Shown here piece by piece: positions 1 through 11,311 of a DNA stretch of 64,000 nt. The notes under the pieces were generated by a model, which saw only the letters and a program-made list of their open reading frames with translations, was not told the origin of the DNA and did not search any database. The stretch spans positions 558,001 through 622,000 of the forward strand of contig JAGMWG010000001.1 of assembly GCA_020744225.1 (NCBI GenBank), in the 5' to 3' direction. The DNA comes from Paraphoma chrysanthemicola. Lineage: Eukaryota > Ascomycota > Dothideomycetes > Pleosporales > Phaeosphaeriaceae. Each line of letters opens with the position of its first letter. Position 1 is the stretch's first letter. Both the position numbers and the translations under genes were made by a program.

Positions 1-42
1 CTTGATACGCTGGCGCAAATTGAGGAGTTTGAGCTTCATAGC

Positions 43-1846
43 ATGACCGATACAGCCGCGGAACCGCTCATTTCGGACAGCCGCTCGTTCGCCCATGGAC
101 GCAGTAATAGCGAGGATGCAGATGGAAGCGAAGTAGACGAGAGCGCCCTGGTATCGCCAGGACTATTCATATGGGGGCTCACGGTGTGTGCCGGAGTCAG
201 TGGGCTTCTATTTGGCTATGAGTATGTAGGACAAGATTCAACAACAAGACCTGTAGCCACTTTATTTTCGCGCATTCTACCCTCGCTCGCAACACCGCGC
301 GCAAAGACTGACTGAGTACTATAGTACTGGCGTGATATCCTCGACTCTTGTCTCGATCGGTTCCTCGCTGTCCCACCGTCCTCTCACGACTTTGGACAAG
401 TCCCTCATAACGTCGTCGACATCCTTCTTTGCGCTCGTTGCTTCGCCGCTCACGGGCATCCTTGCCGACGCGTTTGGTCGACGTAGCATTATTTTCATTG
501 CGGATATACTTTTTATTGTTGGGGCACTCGTGCAGGCGTTTTCGGGCACAGTATGGGGCATGATTGTGGGACGAAGCGTGGTGGGCGCAGCCGTTGGATC
601 AGCGAGCTTCGTTATACCCATGTACATAAGTGAACTGGCTCCGAGTGCATTCCGCGGACGACTTGTCACCGTCTCGAGCTTGTTCATCACGGGTGGGCAG
701 GTTGTTGCGTACATCATTGGCTGGCTATTTTCGACTCGGCCGCATGGTTGGCGATGGATGGTTGGACTAGGAGCCCTTCCAGCGGCGTTTCAATTCTGCA
801 TGCTATTCCTGCTTCCGGAAACACCGCGCTATCTTGTCAAAATTGGGCGCAAAGAGCAGGCAAGAAGAGTGCTTCGAAGTGTGTATGGCAAGGGGGATGG
901 CATGGAGAGTCTGGTGACTGGAGTGTTGAGGAAGGTAGAGAAAGAAATCATGGAAGAAGATGATGCTGCCGGCGAGCGAGGCGGATCAGAAACTGCGAAA
1001 CATGGATGGAGAGGGAAAATGGCTAGAATCAACGACAACTTCACGCAATTGGTGGCGGTAGGCGGTAATCGTAGAGCGCTCATAATAGCGTGTATGCTTC
1101 AAGGTTTCCAGCAACTTTGCGGATTTGTACGTCCTTCATCCCCTTTGCAAAACACAGTCTCGTTGTTTGCCGATATATTTGCTAACTCACCAGTGAAGAA
1201 CTCCCTAATGTACTTCTCCGCCACCATCTTCCGCCTCGTAGGCTTCCAATCGCCCACTCTAACATCCCTCTCCATCGCCATAACAAACTTCGCCTTCACA
1301 CTCGTCGCCTTCCACTACATCGACCGCGTCGGGCGTCGCCGCATCCTACTCTGGTCCGTTCCCATCATGGTCGTAGGCCTCGCTTTATGCGCCATTTCGT
1401 TTGGCTTCGTCGACCTCTCCGGCGAAGAAGGCGCATCCGCCATTGCGCCTACTCACGAAAGCAAAATCTGGCCGCTCGTCATCCTAACAGCCATGGTAAT
1501 CTATGTCGCCGGCTACGCGATCGGTCTGGGCAACGTTCCATGGCAGCAATCAGAACTGTTCCCTCTATCTGTCCGCTCTCTGGGATCTGCGTTCGCGACG
1601 GCAACGAACTGGGGCTCGAATACGGTTGTGGGGCTGACGTTTTTGCCCATGATGGAGTTTTTCACGCCAACGGGCACGTTTGCATTGTATGCGTTGGTGT
1701 GTGTGGCGTGTTGGGTAACGATTATGAGGATTTATCCCGAGACGGCGGGGCTGGGGTTGGAGGATGTTGGGGGGTTGTTGAGGGATGGGTGGGGTGTGAA
1801 GGAAAGTGTGAAGGGGTTTGAAGCAAGGAGAAGGCAAAGGGCGTGA
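43..1846 (+). CDS. MFS sugar/inositol-type transporter, 5' end possibly beyond window
   Basis: Three exons: 43-221, 325-1126 and 1199-1846, giving about 542 residues. Splicing at 221/325 restores the family motif GLLFGYDTGVISS (about residues 54-66). Splicing at 1126/1199 restores LCGFNSLMYF. Other sugar-porter signatures are DAFGRRS (about 108-114) after TM2, PETPRYL near residue 225 and PETAG in the C-terminal tail. About 12 membrane segments can be read, so the protein is a plasma-membrane or organelle proton symporter. The order of motifs and the GVISSTLVSI helix resemble fungal myo-inositol transporters (Itr1/Itr2 type), but the substrate is inferred. The frame stays open from base 1 to the ATG at 43, so the true start may lie upstream. 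Confidence 0.88.
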
Positions 1847-2182
1847 AGCAAGAAATGTGACTGTTACCTCTTGACGTGCTTTTGTTGCTGCTGTTAAGTG
1901 TCGTAGTGCCAGACAGATCCGAATTCGCAGTTGTTGTCAGCAAAACTGCTCCTTTCTCGACAGCAAGATGAGCACCTTATTCGTGGTCTATGCTTGCAGC
2001 ACCATGTCACAATTTCAGCTAGAAGGGAGCACCAAGCAAGTCCCATAGCACTACGAAGCCACGTTTAGGCGTGAAGGAGCCATAAAGATGTAGAAATGAG
2101 CCATTGTTGAAAGGGTATTGATGCCGCTGCTATATGCACACAAGCTCGCACAACGTCTACCACTCGCCTAGGTCTGCGCCTT
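1847..2182. other. Intergenic, convergent 3' ends
   Basis: About 335 bases between the 3' ends of the transporter and the cytidylyltransferase. I see no gene or repeat; it should hold both polyadenylation sites. Confidence 0.6.
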
Positions 2183-3882
2183 CTAGATGCCAAACTGCCC
2201 CTCGACCTCCTTCCTCTTTTGCTCCCTCTCGAGCTCTTGCCTCAGTCGCTCGACCTCCTCACTCACGCCCTTTTCGCCCTTCTTGCGCTGGCGCTCCTCG
2301 TAAAGTGCCCGTCCCCTCATGATTCTCGAGACAATCTCGGCGGCGTTGACGTTTTGGAAATTGTGATTCGCAATCTCGCGGTAGATGTTGAGTGCTTTGG
2401 GCACAGCGTAGGGGTCGTAGGTGAGCGGCATGAACTTGGTGATGCCGTGGTAGACGGCAGTGGGTGTGGAGTAGGGAAGGGTGTGGAGGAAGGCCTTCGA
2501 GATGGAGAAGGGGGAGCCGAAGACTACCGCATGGACGTACTGGGATGTGTTAACTTGGCAGAATGATCATAGAAAGGGACGCTTACCTTGCATTGCAATA
2601 CGCACAGACCGCGCTCAAAGACGTTCATGATGGGAAAGTTGATGCCTTTCCAGTGGTTGATGACCTCGTCGTCATGGATGCCAGCGACGATGAAAGCCGG
2701 TGGATAGTCCTCGCCAGCCTGCTCTATGCGCTCCTTCTTGGCCTCGTCGGTGTACCATCCTCGCTCTTTGGCGGCATTCTCCTCGCTCTGAGCCACCAAA
2801 CGCAGGAATTCTATGTGTCCGGAAGAGAAGAGATCCCACCCTCCATCGACATAGACGACTGTCTGACCGGGCCGCACTCCCTTGCCCTTTACCAGGTGGT
2901 GGAACTTGCCCTTCTCCTCCTTGACGGGGTTCTGGCTGTTGCTGTTGCCAGTCTCTTGCCGCGCCGCGCCCGGCCGTTCATTCTGCACCGTGTTGCTCGT
3001 CGTCGTTCTCCGCAGCTTGGCCGGCTTCGAGGCGTGCCAGTACCACACATCGCAGCCCGGGGCGAGGCCCGTAGCGTCTGTTGCGTAGTCCTCGATGCGC
3101 TTCAGCATCTCCTGCCCCGTCCTCACCCGCTCCAACTCTCCGCCCGGGCCCTCATCGCCAGAGAGCCGCTTCTCGAGCGACTGTATAAAGTGCGAGCGGG
3201 TGCACAGTAGCATGCGGCCAACGAGGTCGGTGGTGGAGATGCCGGGGGTGCGCTTGACTACCTTGAAGCGACCGGCGGCCTTGACGTAGCGGTAGCAGTC
3301 CTTGCCGTCGCTGTCCGAGGTGATATCGTCGCCGTGGACCACGTATTGGCAGCCATAGTGGGTGATCCAGGGGAGCGACGTCACATAGGGGGCCTTGGGG
3401 ATGGCGCGCGTGGCCCAGCGGCAGGCTTCGACGGCCATGACACTGTGAGGGTCAGCGGCTGCTGGCAAGTGTGGGCCTGGGTGTGATTGCGCACCGCTCG
3501 TCCAGGCGCATCACCGTGGGGCCCTTGTTCTCGAGGATGGCCTCGTCCGAGTGCACGCCGACAAGCAGCTCGTTGCCCAGCTGGCGGGCCTGCAGCATGG
3601 CGCCGGCATGGCCTGCGGACAGGATGAGTGTGTGCGTGTGCGTGTGTGTAGCAGAGACGCCAGGGCGCAGACATACCGTGGTGGGCAAAGTCGAAGCAGC
3701 CGTCCACCCAGACGCGCTTGTCTGAGACGTCGACGTCGGCCTGCGGGGGCGCGGGCCACTGCCCCTCGGCGGGGATCCACTCGCCCTGTGCAGATGTTTT
3801 GTGAGATGTTTCCTCTGCGTGTCATGGCCAGGAACGGGGTCGGCGGGAGGATGCTTACTCTGGCGCTCTGTCTGCGCTGCAT
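2183..3882 (-). CDS. ECT1: Ethanolamine-phosphate cytidylyltransferase
   Basis: Five exons read on the minus strand: 3882-3859, 3785-3677, 3612-3495, 3442-2587 and 2539-2183, about 487 residues. The enzyme makes CDP-ethanolamine from CTP and phosphoethanolamine, the rate-setting step of the Kennedy pathway to phosphatidylethanolamine, at the cytosol/ER face. Two cytidylyltransferase domains are visible. The first has the HxGH-type motif HHGHAGAM (about 43-50), formed across the exon 2/3 junction. The second has DLFSSGHIEFLRL near residue 286. The signature ERGLCVLQCKYVHAVVFG spans the exon 4/5 junction and supports it. The C-terminal tail is charged and probably coiled (EEVERLRQELERE). It lies head-to-head with the gene at 4491. 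Length and motifs fit the fungal family well. Confidence 0.93.
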
Positions 3883-3962
3883 GGTTGCGATGACGTGGGT
3901 TGCGGATTGCGGGTTGCGCGCGGGGTGGCAGGGCAGCGGAGATGTTAAATGGTGTACTATAT

Positions 3963-3993
<31 letters not shown>

Positions 3994-4490
3994 ATGGTCA
4001 CGCGCGCACGACGACAAGGTCTTCTATAGCTACGGGGAGCAGGGCGGATTGCGACGGTGTGCTCGCAGTCGGTGCCACGTGCGTAGGACAAGATGAAGGT
4101 GGAGACGTGAGGCGTTGGCAAGGATCGGCCGCTCTCTGCGCTCACTGGCCACGGGCGCAGCGCTGGCGGAAGCGCCAGAGCGTGTTCCTGCGTCGGGCTG
4201 TTGGCCTCATTGGTGTCGCGTCTCAGCGGCCAGGGCGCATCGACGACGAGACAATGTCCGCCGCTCCCACGCGCACCGCCGCATCGCACCCGCGCCCGCG
4301 TGCGACTCTGCTATAAGGCTCTCCGCCGCCTGCGCGCAGAAGCTCACTGCACTTGCACTGCACCCTCCCGGCCTGCTGCCACCGCCCGCTGCCCCGCCAT
4401 GCCGGAAGCGGTCTGAAACTTTGGACCCCGTATCCTACCCCTGATTGATCGCTCGGTAGGCCCGCCGCCGTGGGAGAGCGGTATGCAACA
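3883..4490. promoter_or_regulatory. Divergent promoter region ECT1 / 4491 gene
   Basis: This 608-base GC-rich stretch separates two divergent starts and must carry both promoters. It holds the hexanucleotide run at 3963-3992 on the ECT1 side and a TATA-like CTATAAGG near 4310, about 175 bases before the ATG at 4491. No protein-coding gene is apparent. Confidence 0.5.
3963..3992. repeat. AGCGAC microsatellite
   Basis: About four copies of the hexamer AGCGAC, passing into GAC triplets, in the ECT1 leader or promoter. It is short and likely to vary in length between strains. Confidence 0.8.
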
Positions 4491-6072
4491 ATGGCCGACA
4501 ACGCCCACGTCCACGTCCACGCCCACGCCAGCTCCTCCTCCACCACCAGCTCCAGTGCAGGCGCGTCTGGCCTCTTCTCGCGACGGCCCTCCTTCTTCGC
4601 CAAGGGCTTCAAGGGCCACAAGCCCGGCCGCTCCTCCCTCTCGCAGTCCACCACCCCGCCCGAGCTGCTCATCCCACCTGCTGCCACCTCGCCGTCCCCT
4701 GCCCCCGACGACGTCCCTCCCGCCGCGCCCGCCTCGCCCCAGAAGCGCAGACAGGCCAGCCGCCACTCCATTGCAAGCTCCGTCACCGACATTGGCTCGT
4801 CGCTGCGCCGTTCGCGGAGCGCCTCCCTTCGCACCAACACGTCCGCTGCCACCAGCACGTCCTCGCACAAGAGGACGCCTTCAGCCACTCTGGCGCTGAC
4901 CTACTCGCCTGAGAAGGCCCCGACTGCGGCCGCCACTGCCTCGCGCCCCGCCCTCTCCATATCGACCTTCTCGCGGAACAAGCAAAAGAGCAGCGAGAAC
5001 GTGCGGCCCGAGACCAGCCAGGGCCACGTCTACGAGAAGAGCCCGCTCAGCGCCGTCGACAAGCCCAAGACGCCGTTCGGCATGGCCGTCCCCATGCCCA
5101 TGCGGCACCCGCCGACGCAGAAGGAGATTATACAGGCGAACCGGCAGGCGAATGCTCAGCTGGGACCCGCCGCGCCCATACCAGTATCAAACGGCGCGAA
5201 CCCCAACTTCATCTTCCAGCACATACAGGAGATGGCATCCAAGCGGATATCGACCTTGGACTACTTGCGGAAAGCGTATGCACGTCCTTTTCTTGTCCTC
5301 TCATCACATGCTAATATGACACAGACACGAGGGCCGCATCTACTGGTTCAACACGCTCCTCTTCTCCAAGTCAGACCTCACCCGCCTGCCCTCCTCATCG
5401 CCCCGCAACCAGGCCCGACGAGCAACCCACTACCTGCTCCTCGGCTTCTCTCTCCCCACCATCCTCGATCTCAACGCCAATTCGCCCACTGACTACCTCA
5501 AGGCGCTCAACGCCCTTCTGCTTGAATTCGAGCAATACCAAAGCATACACCCTGCAGATGGCAGCACGCCGTCAAGTTTGAGTAGGGCAAGATTACCGCA
5601 AATGTTCAAGCGCGCGAACCTGGGAGGCAAGGGGCGGAGGAGCAGCAGTGCGACCGGGCTCAGCGACTACACCGCCATGTTGACGCCCAATAACAGCGCC
5701 AACAGCGAAAGTGCATTTGGGCTCGACTCACCGCCCGAGAACAACGAGCTATTACCAAACGAGTCGTACACGTACCTCCAAACGCCATCCTTGCCTTTCG
5801 ATCCCGACTTCTTTAGCACCTTTGCAACGCTGTGCGATGTGCTGATTGACTGCTACACTAAGATGCTGAGTATGCTGGCAACGCCGGACAGTGTCGCGCT
5901 GGCAGGTGGTGGCGTTCCAAGCATGGTGGGCGACTTGTTCAACAAAGCAGACGCAAGAGTCAGGAAGATTATTTTGGCCGGTGTGGTCAGAGAGTTTGAG
6001 GAAAGCTGTCGGGCTGGACTCAAGAGCGAGGTTGGCGGCGTGGGCAAAGTTGTGCTGGGTGGACTGATGTGA
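4491..6072 (+). CDS. Conserved fungal protein of unknown function
   Basis: Two exons, 4491-5275 and 5325-6072, about 510 residues; the 49-base intron has a CTAAT branch-like site. The N-terminal half is low complexity: a His/Ala/Val run (HVHVHAHA), then Ser-, Pro- and Arg-rich stretches that look disordered and phosphorylatable. A folded part starts near residue 240 (NPNFIFQHIQEMASKRISTLDYLRKA) and runs through GRIYWFNTLLFSK and HYLLLGFSLPTILDLN to the C-terminus, with a Ser-rich insert. The ATG at 4491 has A at -3 and G at +4. Another ATG at 4483 lies eight bases upstream in a different frame. I do not recognise a named domain. The pattern resembles a fungal-specific regulator or cortex protein, but the function is unknown. 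Confidence 0.8.
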
Positions 6073-6277
6073 CATGATCTACGTTTATAATCTCTGAGCT
6101 ATGTGGTAATGATGCAACGAGCTGGGTCACGACAGGCACTATGATATCCACGGAGGAACGACAGAAAGGCAGCATCATTTCGGCGTTCTTAGCATAGCAT
6201 TTTTGGGTAGTCCGAATAGACCCTGCAGAAGCAGTGCCATCGCACACCTCTATCTCTTGCGGCCACCATCCTCCCGC

Positions 6278-7236
6278 TTAAGCCGTAACCTCGCTCCTCT
6301 CCACCAGATCCACCACGCCCTTCCCCCTTCCCACCTTGACCTTCTGCACCTTCTTCTTCTCTTTAGCTCCCTCGCTCCCTACCGCCTCTCCTTCGTCCTT
6401 GCCCTCACTGCCAAAGATCCCCTCTTCCTCATCCCTCAACTGCTCCTTCAAATCCGCCAGCTCCATCTTCATACTATACGCATCCTCGCCATCCGCATAG
6501 TACTTGGCCTCGACCTTATCCACCGTGAAGCCCAGGGTGTCCCTATACAAGTGGAGCGCCGCGGTATTAGAGACACGCACGTGTAGGGATACATAGTGCG
6601 CCGCAAAAGTCTCGGCCATGGCCCGTTGAGATTGACGCATGAGTTTCTCGGCAAGACCGAGACGTCGGTGCGTGCGCATCACGGAGAGCGAGGTGATGTG
6701 GCCGTGTTGAACGCCGTCGGTGGGTTCTTCTTCCATTTTGGCGAGCACGTAGCCGACGATTTTGGGGGGGTCGTAGGGCGTTTTCGGGGGACGGGAGACC
6801 TTGTGAATCGTCAATATTGGGCACATTATGATTTATGGCATCAAGTTGATGTGTATGTGCAAAGGCTGAGACTGCTGGATTGATGGAGTTGAGTCACGTG
6901 GGTGTCCTTCTTCTTCTCAAGCCTCGGAATTTTGCACGCCTCATGGCTTCAGCGTAGTTGCTGTACTAGGAGTCGCAGTTCTTTCTTTCTCATATACCAA
7001 TATCATCCAGACGACCATGCAGCGTTCCTTCTCTTCTCAGCTGTGCAAGGAAGCTGGATCGTCGTGGTCATGATAAATTGAAATTACAAACTTACATCAA
7101 CAGCCACATAGCTCAACTGCGGCCAGCTCATTGCATGATACAAGTAGTATTTGCAAAAGTAGTTCTCGGGCAGATTCGTGATGTTGGCAAGCTGGACGTG
7201 CGGAATGTCCGACGGCCGTAGTACGCGAATATCCAT
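6278..7236 (-). CDS. NAA10: N-terminal acetyltransferase A catalytic subunit
   Basis: Two exons on the minus strand: 7236-7096 and 6799-6278, about 220 residues. The intron of 296 bases is long for this genome. The product is the GNAT-fold catalytic subunit of NatA, which works with Naa15 on the ribosome and acetylates N-termini after Met removal. Exon 1 encodes the start MDIRVLRPSDIPHVQLANI and YYLYHAMSWPQLSYVAVD. Exon 2 gives the acetyl-CoA-binding loop RRLGLA (about 92-97) and the conserved HVRVSNTAALHLY and KYYADGEDAY segments. The C-terminal tail is acidic then Lys-rich, as in fungal orthologs. Residues on both sides of the junction (SYVAVD / VSRPPKTPYDPPKIVGYV) match the family, so the join is well supported. 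Confidence 0.93.
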
Positions 7237-7715
7237 TGTGGCTTGCGTGTGAGTGTCCTCGCTCTTTCTATGTGCTTGCCCTTGCGCTGCTTGTCCCCGG
7301 TGGAGTTGTCTCGATGTAATAGGTGTAGTAAATGTGTAGGTGGAGGATCTGGGCCGCGGGTGGTGATGTTCACGATGCTCAAAGTGGCCTGGCAAAGTGA
7401 TTGATGATTGAGGCTCGTGCGGCTTGTGGGGTGGACTGCGGCTTTTGCACTAGCGTTGATTGTTATGTCCGACATCACAAAACAAGAGACTGGACTTCAG
7501 GAATTTCACTTTCTCAGTGCGTAGTTCAATTTGATTCTAGAATGTATTCGCCATTGACTTGTTTTAGAACACAGAAATGAACCTTGCTTCCCAAGTATGT
7601 CTAGCTTGTGAGTCCTACGGCTCATTTAGCCCTCAGCGCTTCAACCTCATGCGCCCTTCAATTAATCGAGCAAGCCTCTCTGTCCGCTTTGTATATACTC
7701 TTTCAAGAAATAAAT
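7237..7715. other. Intergenic: Naa10 promoter and downstream spacer
   Basis: About 480 bases upstream of the NatA gene. The antisense and alternative-frame ORFs here lack family features. I see nothing beyond a presumed promoter. Confidence 0.5.
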
Positions 7716-8498
7716 CTAGATTCTCGGCTTGTGGAACAACCGTTTAGCCTTGGACTTGACCCGCTCAGAAAATTCCAGTTCCTTCTCTGACATATCCACG
7801 TATAGACTGATCAGCAAAGGATACTCCTCTCCATACTTCCTTAGATAGGAAAACCTGCTGTCTCGCCAAAGTGGCCACTGATCAGATACTCCACCATACA
7901 CTGTAGTCAAAGCGGCATAATACCCATCTTGATTGACCGGATCGCTTCATACGCACCTTGCTACAACCGATCGATCCTCGTGACTATGCTGGTTGTATTT
8001 GTCAAGTTAATCAGAACTGCGGAAAACTTACTCGCTATTCAGAGGCTGACACTGCCTAGGACAGTCAAAGGGGAGATGTCTCGGGGACGTAGACTCGACA
8101 CCCCATTAGTATTTAATATCTCCACTTCTAGTCGCTGCCATGTACACTTTGTCTGAAAGCCAATACGAGGTCCTGATCGACAGGCCCGAATCGGGAATCA
8201 ACGGATTCAACGCCTTTATAGACTCCTTTGTTCTCGAAGTACAAGGTGGCGTGCGTTAGCAAGAGCGGGCAGATTTCATGGCGTCATTGATGGCAAGCGA
8301 AGACAACCCCAAGCAGCTGGTAGGTATCGATGGGACTTGTAGTGATATCGTCCAAGATCAGCTTGTAGATGATGATGCCAAGTTTGGTAGGCAGGCGAAG
8401 TATCGGAGATACAAAGAATTATCGAACTGCATCAGGAACGGCTTCGCTTACGTGATGTGAAGGTAGTGCTTCTCGGTATCGCAATCTTTCTGAGCCAT
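7716..8498 (-). pseudogene. Relic of an unidentified fungal protein gene
   Basis: On the minus strand a protein-like reading can be followed only by changing frame and passing stops. A plausible start is at 8498 (MAQKDCDTEKHY) with a donor at 8451. Then comes LPTKLGIIIYKLILDD and LLGVVFACHQ, which meets TGA at 8286-8284. The same frame continues HEICPLLLTHATLYFENK up to TAG at 8130-8128. Further pieces in other frames end with an open stretch (about 7935-7716) that reads AALTTVYGGVSDQWPLWRDS and stops after FHKPRI. The first segments resemble the N-terminal pattern of the many short fungal LPxELR/IY proteins. Each stop could derive from CGA, CAG or CAA by one C-to-T change, but that is true of any stop. 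An intact gene with unusual introns is not excluded. Confidence 0.42.
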
Positions 8499-9538
8499 AG
8501 TTGTTCATGTAATTGATTTGATGAGTTCTGCAATATACAGTTGAGCGACGGCTTGTCGCGCGAATATCCCACCTAGCCTTCTCCTCGGTGTTGGGAATTG
8601 AGTGAGAGAGAATTTCAAACTACTGTGACATGAGACCAACGACTCATCTTTAATGTGTGGGGGGAACATACCTGTCTGAAAGCTTGCGGCCTAGCTCATG
8701 CAGACTGCTCATCCTGTCCTAGTGAGCACTAAATAATGACACAGCCTTTAGACTATTGGATACTGTTATCGAGAAATTCACTTTTGTTATATGATTCACC
8801 GTAAACGTCAGCGAGTAAGAGCCACGATGATCGCTACCCGGAGCAATGCGAGATGGCAAGGTTCTACGATGCTGATATCCAACGCAACCCCGGATGCGCG
8901 CCAGGACCCACTTGTAGATGGACCAGCATGTCCCAGCCGCTGGCTTAAGTAAAAATGAGTGTACCAGATTGTCTCAAGTGCTAGAGTGACTCATTAAATG
9001 TTCTGTACAGTAGACTAATCACATAACAAGCAAATCCTCGTTCTTGTTCACCACGATTATAAAGGCCACCTCACGCACCGGCGGAGCTGATGTTGACCGA
9101 GAGACGATGGCGGAGCTTTGCAGTAGCTATAACTCCGGGGATTTAACACGGATTCGTGCGCAGTATGTAAGCTTGACGATCCGCAGCTAGTGGGAGATAC
9201 TTACAGTACCCTCGGCCGCGATCTAGTGTACAGCGAAGAGGTCGCTCGTCAGCTTTACCGTGCCGCTTCTTGCAAGGCCAACCTCAAGCGACACTGTAAC
9301 GTTTTAGAGTGATCTTCGATAACGGCTTTCTAAAGTGCAAATTTGAGATATTCCGTGCACGTAAAAGTACGCTGGAGCGCAAGTGCCTTAAGTTCGCGTT
9401 ACCGAAAGTTACCTAGCGCGCATTTGGGCCCGAGTTTTAGCTGGCGGCAGCGACGTATCGGAATCCCAGCCCAGCCTCACCGTGAATTCGGCCAACCGCA
9501 AGTCTGCACCTAGTGCGCTTGCAAAAGCATCCTGAGGC
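8499..9538. other. Gene-poor spacer upstream of the Alba-domain gene
   Basis: About 1 kb with stops in all frames and no recognisable gene, RNA or repeat. It should contain the promoter of the gene starting at 9539. Confidence 0.5.
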
Positions 9539-10432
9539 ATGGCGAAAGCGAAAGCGAAACGTATGAGCGACATGTTCGCCTCATCTGCTGAGAATGATGC
9601 AGAGGCGGGTATCACGACTGCAACGCCGCCATACTCAAGCGATGGCCCGACATTACCGCTGATTGATGGGGAGGACGCTACCAAAATCAATGCTTCCCGG
9701 AGCAATACATCTGCATTGGCAACTACTGCATCGAAAAAGAAGATTCCGGACGCCCAGAAGGCTGCGATCGCTAGCAACGGCAGAATTGATCGACAACTTG
9801 GAGCAACCATGCATCCAAGTCTTTACGAGCCTTGGAAACTTCTTCCCATCGAACTGTTGCAACTAGCTGAGGTGAAATTGCGGATCAAAGGTGCACAAAC
9901 TGTACTGCCTATCGTATTCACCAAGAACCAGAATGTGAAGGGCGGCATAAACCGACTGAAGACTTTGCTCGGAGCATATAGGGACCTGACCAACCCGATC
10001 GAGATGCCCGAAGTTCTGGGTCAAAAAGATGTCATAATTGCCATCTCGGCGCAAGGAGAGGGCACATCCAAGTTAATCAGCATTCTGGATATGGTCAGGC
10101 GAATTGTTGCTCCACATGCTGATGAGCAAGATGATGCTGGCACAGTCGAGTCCTGGTGGCTCTACACCTCGCTCGCGAGTGTGGAAGTGGACATGAAGGA
10201 CGCAATCGAGGGCAATGGGGGCGACCCAAGCAATCAAACCCAAGACACGGATGAAGACGCTTTCGAACCAATGGAGGTTGATTTGAAAACCACAGACAGA
10301 ACCAAGGAAAAGCCGACTACACGCAAGACTCCCGTTCTGACAGCCTGGATGACCAAGAAGCCGATTTCAAGCTTCAAGAAAGCATTCGGAGAGCAACCAC
10401 TCACGGTGCAAACTCTACCAACGCACGACTAA
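9539..10432 (+). CDS. Alba-like DNA/RNA-binding domain protein
   Basis: Single exon, 297 residues, starting at the ATG at 9539. The N-terminal ~85 residues are polar and disordered after a basic MAKAKAKR start. From about residue 90 a compact domain begins (HPSLYEPWKLLPIELLQLAE). The Alba-like core is LPIVFTKNQNVKGGINRLK, followed by DVIIAISAQGEGTSKLISI and a terminal strand in WWLYTSLASVEVD. The order (strand-helix-strand, then a GxGxxxxK-like turn before a helix) matches fungal Alba-like proteins, a fold shared with the RNase P/MRP Pop6/Rpp25 subunits. The tail is acidic, then basic (KTPVLTAWMTKKP). Nucleic-acid binding is inferred from the fold; the specific role is unknown. The gene sits alone in a gene-poor region. 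Confidence 0.7.
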   Translation: MAKAKAKRMSDMFASSAENDAEAGITTATPPYSSDGPTLPLIDGEDATKINASRSNTSALATTASKKKIPDAQKAAIASNGRIDRQLGATMHPSLYEPWKLLPIELLQLAEVKLRIKGAQTVLPIVFTKNQNVKGGINRLKTLLGAYRDLTNPIEMPEVLGQKDVIIAISAQGEGTSKLISILDMVRRIVAPHADEQDDAGTVESWWLYTSLASVEVDMKDAIEGNGGDPSNQTQDTDEDAFEPMEVDLKTTDRTKEKPTTRKTPVLTAWMTKKPISSFKKAFGEQPLTVQTLPTHD

Positions 10433-11311
10433 GCGGTGCTAGACTGGTCAAATTCGATGTGCCGTTCCAAAAGCTTGCTATATTGAGACTTCAACCCTTT
10501 TTTCCCATTAAATCTGCCTCCCAGTATCCTCATGATGGCCTTTTCGAGCAGTCATGTTGCCTCAAGCTTACCGTAAAACCACTTTGCTGCGGCAAACCTG
10601 ACGCATCATGGCCTGAATGTACGTCTCACTGGTCGCCATGGCGGCTTGCCCCCTCGAGATACACCTTCTCAGTGAGGGACGTTACAGGGACGTTACTAGG
10701 ATCGGCATGATCTGCCCCGTGGCTTTCAGTCTCTGCAAGGCAAGCCTGTGGCATTCTTCCTTACTCAAATAGCTGCTCTCAAATTCTCAAACGCTGAAAC
10801 ACCGACTTCAACATGGAAGATCACTGTCATTGGCGATATGATTGGCAAGTGGGTCTAGGGCCTGGCGGCATCTCGTTCTGGAACGAGATTAAGGAGTACT
10901 GTATATGCACACTGTATCGAACCCGATGTGCCAGGTCAATTCGAGCATACCAATGATGAAGATATCGATAAATTCCTTGCGGGGCTTTAGACGAATTCAA
11001 GAGACGGATATCGTGAGAATAGCGTTCTGCATAATCCTCAAAACAGCGTGCATATTTATGATGATTTCTAAGAACATCTTAGAAGCCTGTACCTACTGTG
11101 CAGCGTCTCTTCGTCATTTGTGAAGCGTATCGAAGCTCATGTTATCTCTCCACTTGTAATATGAAACGGCCTAAAGACGGAAATGGTAGCAGCGTTCTAG
11201 AGATAATGGCGGGACACTGAGGATTAGCGCGAATCATTCAGTACATCATGTCTCAACACACAAATCAAGATAGCGTAGGTGAGACAATTGCTGGTTCACA
11301 GTATGGTTTCT
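10433..11311. other. Intergenic, convergent 3' ends
   Basis: About 880 bases between two converging genes. Short ORFs only; none shows family features. I see nothing else. Confidence 0.5.

Noticed and set aside
4223..4888. Long minus-strand frames of 221 and 174 codons
   Set aside because: They arise from high GC in the N-terminal low-complexity part of the 4491 gene and its promoter; the products are Gly/Glu/Arg-rich without domains.
6800..7095. Intronic C/D-box snoRNA in the NAA10 intron
   Set aside because: No proper pair of C (RTGATGA) and D (CTGA) boxes with a terminal stem was found on the sense strand.
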